A stretch of DNA of 64,000 nucleotides, taken from positions 80,459,641 to 80,523,640 of the forward strand of contig OX375872.1 in the NCBI GenBank assembly GCA_947359465.1, written 5' to 3'. The DNA is from Metellina segmentata. Its lineage: Eukaryota; Arthropoda; Arachnida; Araneae; Tetragnathidae. This document shows positions 60,201 to 64,000 of the stretch, piece after piece (within the stretch, counting starts at the first letter, position 1; every line of letters starts with the position of its first letter). The notes under the pieces were generated by a model. That model did no database searches, had not been told where the DNA came from, and was given only the letters and a program-made list of their open reading frames with translations. Made by a program: the position numbers and the translations under genes.

Positions 60201-62679
60201 ACTGACCATATCTTGATCTCTACATAATAAAAAATCGGCAATACCTTGATGACAAGGTATCGCGTCCAAAGAAAAATTGATCACATTTTGATGGACGAGA
60301 TATCTTGTCGAGTTAACTAGTACTGCAGTAATATGAGTATTAGTTTGCATACCTTTAATCCTTTACGGAATCCTTCATCTCCAATAAAATGGTGAAGCAT
60401 TCTGACAACAGCTCCTCCCTGTAATTAAATTAGTTTTTCAAAACGAAACATACTTTTATCTTTTAAAAGAATCTACCCAATGTTGGGCAAAGTTAATCTG
60501 ACTAATTTTTGGTAAGTACTGACTAAACAATTCATAATTACTAATCCAGAACAATGGCTTATTTTTAGTTCTTCCACTTTAACTAATTATTGGTTTAGTT
60601 TCAGTTTTAGTCAGTAATAATGACTTAAAATTCTGATTAAAATTGGGCCTCCATTCAATGTTCCAAATCTAGTAAAAATAGTATGTTCCTGTGTGAAGGT
60701 TTTCAACAAAATATCAATATTTCCACCTGTTGGGGAAAATTACAATAAAACGAAAAAAAGATAACGTGATGAAACTATTTGTAATTCCTTTACAGTGTAA
60801 CAAAATTCATGTAGCAAAAAATTTATAATGCAAAAGATGAATGAATTAAAGAATAAAATATGTTGGTTAAATTAGATTTATATTAAAGTAAATGGTGAAA
60901 TTCTTGATTTGATTCGTGATTCGAGAAAATCATGCAACTTGAGAATAAAAAATGTCGCCAAATTAATTTTGCATACCCCTACTATAAAATTTTGTTAGTT
61001 AACCTATTCATTCCTAGGACCAACGATTTAATGAATGACTAATTAGTTTAGTTGAGTTTATAACTACTTTTTCAGTCATTATTAAAATTTTAGTTAATTA
61101 ATCAATCGATTAAAAAAATTATTAATTACGCTTAACAGTGGATCTAACTCAATGCGCAATCTGTCAAACACACGAGTATGGACAGGTAATATTACCTTAA
61201 TGTAGGCAATTTGGTCAAAAGTTTCCAGAACTTCGTCAGGATGAACAGGTGCACCCATTGCACGTGTTGTTATCAAACTGTCTGTTTCCATCACCTCATA
61301 GATCGTAGCTATTAAAACATGAGTCTAGAAAATGAAAGAACATAAATAAAATGTAGAATCTTGAAATATTAAAGAAAAAATCTCATCTTTACAAAAAAAC
61401 AGCTCAATCCTACTATCTTCAGTGATTCTCAGTAAAAATCCACATGCATAAGTTCATGTCCTAACTCAGTTCAAATTTCATTAAGCAAGGGGATTTCTTG
61501 GTTTAATAATCACACTATACAATCAATTTTATTTAAACTATATTGCACTTTGTGTAAAATTTATACTTATGGACAAGCACGTTTAATCATCACTTCAGAA
61601 AGAATTGCTGTTGTTTCATTGAATAAGAATTATTTCACATTAGCTTCACTTCTAGAAAGTTCAAATTTTCCTGCAACCATATAACAATCTTCAACATAAT
61701 TTTTATTGAAAATATGTATTTATGTTGTTAATAAACAGTTTCCACTAATCTTAAAAGATAGTTTCCCTTTTATATCTTTCTGGGAGCCTGGATTCAAAGA
61801 AATACTCAAGGACTTCCAGGTTGTTGTCGTGTCCATTTCTGAGTCAGATGTCGAAATGTGCATTTTCCACAGCGTCGTTGGCTATGTCGGTTATTTTCTC
61901 GCTGTAGGGTTGTTCTTCAGGATGGTAATTGATTATTTAGTTATTATTGCTGGCAGGTAGAAATATGATGAGGTGCACAGACAGTTGTTACAATGTCTGC
62001 TCGTTCTGATTCCATCACAGTTAATTTTTATGCCTTTAAGGGGTATGTGACTCAAAATGTGAAAAACTTCACATTTGTTTACTATCTTAAAAAATAATAT
62101 AGATATTTCTGAATAAAATGACACTTAAATTTTGTTTCTACTATAAGTAGAACCAGAAATATTCTACTTTTTATAAACAAAACAGCTGCAAATCAAACGA
62201 GCCTTCATAATTTTAAACGCTCTTTTTCTCCTTTTGTTTTAAATGGGTTTTCAATAGTAAAAATCGATATAACTTAAGAACTACTAATCATAAATGAAAG
62301 AAATTTTCTACATTTACTTTTCAAATATATTTCTTTAAAAACTTTAAAATTGAAGATTTTTTTTCCTGTTCTCAGTCTGGATAGTGTGTTGGTAGCTTTT
62401 CGAGGTAAAACATTACAATAATGACTACATGGAAACATAATAGAATTACAGAAAATGCAGTGAAGTGAATATCTTATTTTACATTGAGTATCAGTAGGTT
62501 ATTCACTTTCCACTTTGAAATTTTAAAAGATGAAAATTAAACAATACTCAAATTTCATAACATACAATTTTCCATTGGGGTTCAAGCGCATCAACAGCTA
62601 AATATTCGTAGTAAGTAGCAAAGCCCTCATTCAGCCATATATGATCCCACCAGGCTGGTGTCACCAGATTTCCGAACCA
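36084..62679 (-). CDS. M1 zinc aminopeptidase (aminopeptidase N type), C-terminal 571 residues, 15 exons, 5' partial
   Basis: Spliced gene on the minus strand; the 5' part lies beyond the window. M1 aminopeptidases remove N-terminal residues from peptides, usually as membrane ectoenzymes. Seen here: [20 protein letters not shown], with Glu of NEGFA as third zinc ligand; IAYIK then GGAVVRML, holding the expected catalytic Tyr; [47 protein letters not shown]; two Cys pairs (SCNYENLDC, and VLCTGIARG with SLACTRET) matching the conserved disulfides of the family; and the terminal [15 protein letters not shown]. Sequons NNT, NHT, NMT and NLT suit an extracellular domain. The 15 exons total 1716 nt, all introns are GT-AG, all phases agree, and the only stop is the last codon. 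Length from WFGN to the end is close to vertebrate APN. The protein ends NTVSI with no hydrophobic GPI-type tail. HEXXH and GAMEN are not in the window. Family assignment is very sure; substrate and orthology are not determined. Confidence 0.96.
36414..36705 (+). mobile_element. tRNA-derived SINE copy in the last intron of the aminopeptidase
   Basis: Starts near GGTAGCACGGAAAG, with GGTTCGAATTC as B box, then CGAAGACCGTCTTGTACAAA, TGATGCACGTTAAATCTGTC, GTGGAAGTTTGGAGAGG and a TACTTACCTACC tail. Nearly full length and antisense to the gene. Confidence 0.84.
36840..38260. repeat. Tandem repeat array, six units of 222-257 bp, in the last aminopeptidase intron
   Basis: The landmark CTTCAGG recurs with its C at 36850, 37099, 37321, 37543, 37783 and 38040, giving spacings 249, 222, 222, 240 and 257. 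Each unit carries CCAGCATGGATGAGGATGAC, CTCTCAACAACAGG and GCTCTATTGGGATCAGAGAT or variants. The two central units are nearly identical, the outer ones diverged. No protein-coding role is evident. Confidence 0.92.
38305..38520. repeat. Dispersed retroposon-like repeat (GACGCAAGGGCCATATTTG core)
   Basis: Shares TATGACGCAAGGGCCATATT, AAGCTGCGTCAAACACGAGA and ACAACGTCAAGTAA with 59210-59300. A looser match occurs at 24285-24400 and a partial one at 19468-19560. Such sequences are common in arthropod genomes; its class is not determined. Confidence 0.55.
38521..39552. other. Intron sequence without recognised elements
   Basis: Overlapping minus-strand frames at 38319-38722 are in repeat-derived sequence and share no domain. 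Nothing else recognised. Confidence 0.5.
39553..39713. repeat. Possible small palindromic MITE
   Basis: TATACCCGATTTTTAGTAG at the left and the inverse AAATACCCGATTCTATTATT at the right, about 160 bp in all, with a second TATACCCGAG inside. Weak. Confidence 0.35.
39788..39869 (-). CDS. Aminopeptidase exon n ([20 protein letters not shown]...)
   Basis: 82 nt, 1+81, ends phase 0. Acceptor ATATTTTCAG, donor GTGAGT. Corresponds to the poorly conserved stretch before the final helices of M1 enzymes. Support comes mainly from the splice sites and the exact phase fit on both sides. Confidence 0.88.
39918..40140. repeat. Dispersed repeat copy next to the Tc1-like element
   Basis: AATGTAGGTGGCGGTAGTGT, TTTTTCGAATACGATTTCAG, ATTAAATGCCAAACGG and CAAAACGTTG match the copies at 4.7-5.7 and 10.1-10.4 kb. 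It begins about 50 nt upstream of aminopeptidase exon n. Confidence 0.65.
40208..41432 (-). mobile_element. Tc1-like element, 1225 bp, in the last-but-one intron of the aminopeptidase
   Basis: The ends CACTGAAAAGCCAAAGCATT and, inverted, CACTGACGAGCCAAAACATT are imperfect terminal inverted repeats with TA on both sides (40206-40207, 41433-41434). The transposase runs on the minus strand, the same strand as the host gene. The same family begins at 63919. Confidence 0.92.
40270..41300 (-). pseudogene. Tc1-like transposase, frameshifted
   Basis: Reading down the minus strand: [17 protein letters not shown] HTH with a shift, [38 protein letters not shown], then the longest open stretch (about 41059-40472) with [33 protein letters not shown] (first Asp) and [15 protein letters not shown] (second Asp). 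A frameshift follows, and [20 protein letters not shown] with the catalytic Glu continues to near 40340. There is a stop in place of a residue just before PDLNPIEH. Non-functional. Confidence 0.88.
41575..41730. repeat. Inverted copy of the CCCGGG-ended dispersed repeat
   Basis: TTTCTGTGCCAAACGAC, GAAACGGTTTGTTTACATTA, AGTCCCCTAATTTAACTAAT and CCAATTCCCGGGAGTTGG are the reverse order of the 34.7-kb copy. Confidence 0.6.
41798..42100 (+). mobile_element. tRNA-derived SINE copy
   Basis: GGCAGCACGGTCGGAAGAGT head, AAGTTCGAAACTC B box, CCAGCCGAAGACCGTCGTGT, CTCGTCATCTCACCG, and ATTGTGTTGCTCCAGTGCGT tail. It lies between aminopeptidase exons m and n, antisense. Confidence 0.83.
42311..42454 (-). 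CDS. Aminopeptidase exon m ([20 protein letters not shown]...)
   Basis: 144 nt, 1+141+2. Acceptor CTTTTTATTAG, donor GTATTG. Encodes [20 protein letters not shown], matching the GxxLVWDFxxxNW block of the C-terminal helical domain. Confidence 0.95.
42636..42715 (+). repeat. Short dispersed repeat terminus (AGTGATGTAGCCAG)
   Basis: GGCAGTGATGTAGCCAGAAA followed by GGGGCTTAGGAGGTTCAAGT resembles the widespread invertebrate CAGTGGCGTAGCCAGG termini. Its extent is not clear. Confidence 0.4.
43012..43205 (+). mobile_element. tRNA-derived SINE copy, 5' truncated
   Basis: Begins at TGTTGGCGTGGTGTGGAAAT and runs through GACTTCGTCATCTGACCGTG to the GCTCCAATGTGACGCTAATT tail and TACCTACC. The head is missing. 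Confidence 0.82.
43311..43535. repeat. Second MITE-like dispersed repeat, diverged copy
   Basis: TAACTCCCTGAAGGGTTCAA start, CGCATATATTCGTTCTGTAA, and an end at GGAAATCTCGTGACGTTC. A TC-rich run interrupts it near 43477. Confidence 0.55.
43771..43938 (-). CDS. Aminopeptidase exon l ([20 protein letters not shown]...)
   Basis: 168 nt, 1+165+2. Acceptor CTGATTTTAAAG, donor GTAAGA. Encodes [20 protein letters not shown] then [16 protein letters not shown], the VYCxAIxxGxxxEWxxxW and LxxALxCTxxxWLL blocks with the second Cys pair. The acceptor has a weak pyrimidine tract. Confidence 0.94.
44653..44754. mobile_element. TTAA-flanked MITE, short single-module form, in an aminopeptidase intron
   Basis: TTAACCATTCTGTTGG at the left, CTTGGAGGGTTAA at the right. 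Interior GACGAGGTATCTCGTC and GACGAGATATCTCATC. It lies between exons k and l. Confidence 0.8.
45100..45210 (-). CDS. Aminopeptidase exon k ([20 protein letters not shown]...)
   Basis: 111 nt, 1+108+2. Acceptor TGTTATCTAG, donor GTAAGT. Encodes [20 protein letters not shown]; the two Cys correspond to the first conserved disulfide of the APN C-terminal domain. Ends with the sequon NLT. Confidence 0.95.
45944..46024 (-). mobile_element. SINE 3' fragment, inverted
   Basis: GGTAGGTAGGTATTTCAATT followed by CGCATTGAAGTAACACAACG and GGTACGTGATCAATCCCG is the inverted SINE tail. Confidence 0.7.
46534..46616 (-). CDS. Aminopeptidase exon j ([16 protein letters not shown]...IPSK)
   Basis: 83 nt, 81+2, phase 0 start. 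Acceptor TTTTTTTATTTTCAG, donor GTAGGC. Encodes [10 protein letters not shown], matching the PLYxxLGW segment. It has no long open frame and was found because joining exons i and k directly breaks the frame; this exon repairs both phases. A Tc1-like relic lies about 100 nt away on its upstream side. Confidence 0.92.
46715..47620 (+). pseudogene. Tc1-like transposase relic in the aminopeptidase intron
   Basis: Plus strand, opposite to the host gene. Readable parts in several frames: [37 protein letters not shown] (first Asp within the FSDESRF-type motif), [40 protein letters not shown], then decayed DDE motifs. A run of 11 C at about 47480 lies near its end. I could not define terminal repeats. 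It starts roughly 100 nt from aminopeptidase exon j. Confidence 0.8.
47993..48190. repeat. Second MITE-like dispersed repeat, copy
   Basis: TTTAAACCTTTGAGGGAATC start, CACGTATATATCCGTTCTTC, CTTGACCAATAGAATCTTTC, end GAAATCTCATGAGGTC. It lies between the two Tc1-like relics of this intron. Confidence 0.55.
48402..48913 (+). mobile_element. Internally deleted Tc1-like element, 512 bp
   Basis: The ends CACTACCTTACAATAATG and, inverted, CACTACCCTACAATTATG form an 18-nt inverted repeat with two mismatches, with TA on both sides (48400-48401, 48914-48915). The interior carries only the last third of a transposase: [20 protein letters not shown] with the second catalytic Asp, then in another frame [20 protein letters not shown] with the catalytic Glu. 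The N-terminal two thirds are missing. Confidence 0.88.
48500..48767 (+). pseudogene. Tc1-like transposase C-terminal fragment
   Basis: Contains [20 protein letters not shown] and, after a frameshift near 48640, [20 protein letters not shown]. These are the second Asp and the Glu regions of a DD34E core. No start or DNA-binding domain is present. Confidence 0.8.
49091..49238 (-). CDS. Aminopeptidase exon i ([20 protein letters not shown]...)
   Basis: 148 nt, 1+147, ends phase 0. Acceptor CTTCTAAG, donor GTGAGA. Encodes [20 protein letters not shown], the conserved LxxTxYLxxExxYLPWxAA block, and ends GHSAWK. Contains the sequon NMT. Confidence 0.96.
49239..51078. other. Intron between exons h and i
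   Basis: No repeats recognised except a run of C at about 50513. Short open frames show no motif. Confidence 0.55.
51079..51134 (-). CDS. Aminopeptidase exon h ([19 protein letters not shown])
   Basis: 56 nt, phase 0 start, ends with AG of a split Arg codon. Acceptor ATTTTATAG, donor GTATGT. Matches the INRAQLxxDAFxLA helix. It is separated from exon g by only 96 nt, the shortest intron seen in the gene. Confidence 0.96.
51231..51361 (-). CDS. Aminopeptidase exon g ([28 protein letters not shown]...)
   Basis: 131 nt, 2+129, ends phase 0. Acceptor TTCTTTTCAG, donor GTACAG. Encodes [17 protein letters not shown] followed by [14 protein letters not shown]. The GYYRVNYD block marks the end of the beta-sandwich and the start of the helical C-terminal domain. 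Confidence 0.96.
51447..51670. mobile_element. TTAA-family MITE in the intron upstream of exon g
   Basis: AACTCTCCTAGTGGTTGCCT start; GAGATATCTCGTCAATACAA, GATGGACGAGATATCTCGCC inside; right end CACTTGAAGGGCTAAA. Its left flank also matches the flank of the copy at 60107. Confidence 0.72.
51671..53039. other. Intron between exons f and g, unassigned part
   Basis: GTCTACCAAAAAGTACTTCA near 52279 and ATCTACCCAAAAGTATTTCG near 52784 recur in direct orientation, so a diverged repeat may be present. Nothing definite. Confidence 0.45.
53040..53125 (-). CDS. Aminopeptidase exon f ([20 protein letters not shown]...)
   Basis: 86 nt (1+84+1 phase split). Acceptor CACATTTAG, donor GTGAGT. Encodes WSVPLTYT, matching the WxVPLTY strand of domain III, and ends FWLTSET. 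Confidence 0.95.
53350..53545 (+). mobile_element. tRNA-derived SINE copy, 5' truncated
   Basis: Contains GTGGCCACGTTGACGGG, GAATGGGGTGCCAGCTCAGA, CATCTGACCATGGTTCAAAA and TGTAGCTCCAGAACGACGTT. The head is missing. Confidence 0.8.
53650..53759. repeat. TTAA-family MITE remnant
   Basis: GACGAGGTATCTCGTCGAAA and a right end CACTTAGAGGGTTAA are clear. The left terminus is only loosely similar (TTCCCTTGGGG). Confidence 0.6.
54362..54535 (+). mobile_element. tRNA-derived SINE copy with internal deletion
   Basis: A clear head GCCGTGGTAGCTCAGTTGG with ACGAGTTCGAAGTTC B box is followed by CAAAAGACCGTCGTATGCAG and TGGTGCAACTTGAATCTGTC. It then jumps directly to the CAATGTGACGTTAATTAACT tail. The middle body is absent. 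Confidence 0.82.
54745..54920 (-). CDS. Aminopeptidase exon e ([20 protein letters not shown]...VRDQ)
   Basis: 176 nt, starts phase 0 and ends with two bases of a split Arg codon. Acceptor CTTTTTTAG, donor GTAATT. Encodes [16 protein letters not shown], the well conserved MxxWTxQxGYPVV block, then a sequon (ENNTA) and the start of the beta-sandwich domain III. Confidence 0.96.
55237..55804. mobile_element. MITE-like element of about 568 bp with inverted ends
   Basis: The left end ACAGAGTGATTCAAATTAAA and the inverted right end ACGGGGTGATCCAAATTAAA match with few differences. The interior has no recognised coding. It lies near aminopeptidase exon e, in the intron upstream of it. Confidence 0.68.
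55805..57039. other. Intron between exons d and e, unassigned part
   Basis: A 107-codon plus-strand frame at 56041-56364 has no recognised motif. GCCAGGCTCTTCCCTGA near 56739 resembles GCCAGGCTCCTCCCTGA near 21805, the only shared landmark noticed. Confidence 0.45.
57040..57560 (-). mobile_element. LINE tail fragment, copy 1
   Basis: Minus strand. A GND.L then DGFANAGYE stretch matches the GNExADxLAKxGS RNase H block of non-LTR elements with stops, followed by decayed tail sequence. The sequence parallels 57640-58190 along its length, for example GTATGGTATTCAATG and the CTATAGA...GTAGA stretch. Confidence 0.6.
57640..58190 (-). mobile_element. LINE tail fragment, copy 2
   Basis: Minus strand. 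[20 protein letters not shown] then CKIAINSIM resembles the DSxAAL...I helix of LINE RNase H domains, although the expected Asp is not present. Next come [20 protein letters not shown] (GNExADxLAKxGS block) and [17 protein letters not shown], the HLxRxGLxxSPTC zinc-knuckle segment near LINE 3' ends. Stops and shifts throughout. It lies between aminopeptidase exons d and e. Confidence 0.7.
58259..58324 (-). CDS. Aminopeptidase exon d ([20 protein letters not shown])
   Basis: 66 nt, 22 codons, phase 0/0. Acceptor CTTTTTTCAG, donor GTAAGT. Matches the YLxxxxYxNAxxxDLWxxL block. It lies just beside a degenerate LINE tail at its downstream (lower-coordinate) side. Confidence 0.94.
58712..59000 (-). 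repeat. Short inverted SINE tail remnants
   Basis: TTAACTAACGTCGTACTGGA then GCAACACAACCTGG at 58712-58750, and TTACGTTGTACTGGAGCAAC then CAGGCTATTGGCGAC near 58948-58995. Each is only 40-55 nt of recognisable SINE tail; the sequence between is unassigned. Confidence 0.5.
59205..59300. repeat. Dispersed retroposon-like repeat copy
   Basis: TATGGCACAAGGCTCATATT, GCTAAGCTGCGTCAAACA and ACAATGTCAAGTAAC match the 38.3-kb copy. Confidence 0.55.
59911..60322. mobile_element. Two adjacent TTAA-family MITE copies
   Basis: The first begins TTAACCCTCCTTCTGGTAGT at 59911. The second begins AAACCCTCCTGGTGGTTGCC near 60107 and runs to GACGAGATATCTTGTCGAGT near 60315. They lie between aminopeptidase exons c and d, close to exon c. 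Confidence 0.7.
60353..60418 (-). CDS. Aminopeptidase exon c ([22 protein letters not shown])
   Basis: 66 nt, 22 codons, phase 0/0. Acceptor AATTACAG, donor GTATGC. Matches the KGAxVxRMLxxFLGExxFRxGL block that follows the catalytic Tyr in M1 enzymes. Confidence 0.95.
60476..61130. repeat. AT-rich dispersed element in the intron between exons b and c
   Basis: Starts CCAATGTTGGGCAAAGTTAA, a terminus type common in hAT-like MITEs. It has TTTTAGTCAGTAATAATGAC near 60610 and TTTTCAGTCATTATTAAAAT near 61070 in inverted relation. The right terminus is not identified. Confidence 0.4.
61196..61324 (-). CDS. Aminopeptidase exon b ([17 protein letters not shown]...AYIK)
   Basis: 129 nt, 43 codons, phase 0/0. 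Acceptor CATTTTCTAG, donor GTAATA. Encodes [17 protein letters not shown] and ends FDQIAYIK. By comparison with the family, the Tyr of AYIK is the transition-state-stabilising tyrosine. Confidence 0.95.
61325..62565. other. Intron between exons a and b
   Basis: No element recognised on either strand. Confidence 0.55.
62566..62679 (-). CDS. Aminopeptidase exon a (WFGNLVT...WKI)
   Basis: 114 nt, 38 codons, phase 0 at both ends. Acceptor TTTTTTCTTAG, donor GTATGT. Begins WFGNLVT and contains WLNEGFA, whose Glu is the third zinc ligand of M1 enzymes. In this family the segment follows directly after HEXXHQ, so the preceding exon should end with that motif. I see no such exon between 62680 and 64000. 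Confidence 0.96.
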
Positions 62680-63918
62680 CTAAGAAAAAATGTGTCGTAA
62701 AATTAACTTAGGCAACAGCTATTTTTATTTACTGAGTTATATAACATTATATATGTACTAATTTTGAAATTCAATACATACAGTAAGTCCGCATATTTTA
62801 AACAGTGTATCTTATATTACAATTCAACTCTCCATTAAGATTGAATTATCTATTTGAAAACTTTACTTTGGAATTTCTTACCTTTAGAAATTGTCGATGG
62901 CAAGTAAATTTTTTTCGATGAGAGCTATTAAGGTCAAGTTATAAAAAACACACAAGACTAACAAGGATTTCGTGTGATTTGAAAGAAATACGATTCCAGT
63001 TGTTCATATGACTAAAATTTGTAGTAACATGTCCTAGAAATAGTCGATCAACACCACTCTGAGGGTGGAGGCTCCATCTTTTACCTGACCACCAAAAGAC
63101 CAATGTTCCCAAATAAATGGACTCTTCCTCTATACAAATATACAAAATTTTCCTACAATTTTCATGTTGGTCGAGGAAGTGTACTCAGTATTTTTGTACT
63201 TTCTGATGAAAAAAACAATAAATTTTCCAAGAATTTTGCAGATTTTATTACATTGATGTTTACCACGCCTTATTTTACTCTGACAATAGTTGAATTATTA
63301 TCAATTTTATGTAGTTCAATTTATGCTTGAAATTCCAGAATGATCTAAACTTGATGAAAATAGTAAATGACGAAAATGTCTTACTACTACATTATCCGGA
63401 GTTTACCATTGACAGTAAAAAATAACCAGTTTAGATCATTAGACTAGTTCATGTTGCGAAATTCAATTTGCATTGTTTCAAGGTTTTAAATAGAATGTTA
63501 AAGCAGTTAATATCTTAAACACCAAAACCAGTTTTAAAAAACAAATTTTTTAGAAGGAAAAATTCAAAATAAAAAATTGTAAAAAAGTGAAACCATATAA
63601 TTATGAGCAAAGTAAACAGTTAAATATTAAATCATTAAACTAATGAAAAACTATGAATAAGAAAACTTAAAAAGAAGATACAGATGAATACAAATCTGAT
63701 GTGTATTTTTTAATGTAAAGCTTTTAACTTCTTTATTTCTGGAGTATCCGTTTGAGAACATTAAAATAGCTTTTTAACTTTAAAACGGTGAAGTACATAG
63801 ATAAATTCTTTACTACTATGACGTAGTTTTTGATAGATCGCATTGCAATGTTTTTCACCATAAATTGGTGACAAGGACATAAGTACAAAAGCAGGCTCTT
63901 CAATTATCTGATATTATA
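62680..63918. other. Intron upstream of exon a
   Basis: Searched on the minus strand for the expected HEXXH and GAMEN codons; neither is present. No element recognised until the Tc1-like terminus at 63919. Confidence 0.6.
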
Positions 63919-64000
63919 CTGACGAGCCAAAACATTATGACCATCCCCACATTTTTCAATGAACTCGTCTGGATGAAGTAAAGGGCACGTGATTAAGTGA
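63919..64000 (-). mobile_element. Second copy of the 40-kb Tc1-like family, cut by the window end
   Basis: The last 82 bases match the reverse complement of about 41350-41430 at roughly 90 percent by eye (CTGACGAGCCAAAACATTAT..., GGGCACGTGATTAA). TATA precedes it. This end is the transposase 5' side, so the element's coding strand here would be plus. Only the terminus is visible; strand is given for the matching terminus of the reference copy. Confidence 0.8.

Overview
The window is AT-rich eukaryotic nuclear DNA, repeat-dense and intron-rich. It carries the 3' part of one protein-coding gene in a large field of transposon remnants. The organism is most likely an arthropod. A spider or other arachnid is my best guess, from the DDE element families, the tRNA-headed SINEs and a LINE tail with a CQSDQTSPAHIIECLGL-like C-terminus. 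This assignment is inference, not proof. No prokaryotic features, CRISPR arrays, rRNA genes or viral genes were seen.

Layout. From 1 to about 36 kb I find no host gene. This part holds: a Tc1-like relic at 2.3-4.5 kb split by a 921-bp hAT-type element with a perfect 8-bp target duplication; tRNA-derived SINEs; two blocks of tandem segmental duplication (6.8-7.8 kb and 10.6-11.6 kb); a nearly complete Tc1-like element with three stop codons (17.6-19.1 kb); a Tigger/pogo relic lying between TA microsatellites (20.0-21.2 kb); a 154-bp hAT MITE (25.9 kb); a LINE 3' end (27.3-27.7 kb); and a rearranged mariner (27.7-28.7 kb). A MITE family with TTAA ends, built from palindromic GACGAGATATCTCGTC modules, recurs at least 13 times across the window.

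From 36.1 to 62.7 kb, minus strand, lies the C-terminal 571 residues of an M1-family zinc aminopeptidase (aminopeptidase N type), in 15 exons. Every intron is GT-AG and every junction phase agrees; the exon lengths sum to 1716 nt with one terminal stop. The first visible exon starts at WFGNLVT and carries the third zinc ligand (NEGFA). The HEXXH, GAMEN and N-terminal exons lie beyond position 64000. The introns contain Tc1 relics, SINEs, MITEs, two adjacent LINE tails and a 222-257 bp tandem repeat array. The window ends just inside a second copy of the Tc1-like family that also sits in the last-but-one intron of the same gene.

The gene appears intact over the part seen. I found no convincing novel multi-gene system. 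The most unusual items are the palindrome-module TTAA MITE family, the palindrome-filled hAT element nested in a Tc1 relic, and a mariner whose N-terminal coding region carries an in-frame 87-bp segment resembling its own downstream catalytic region.
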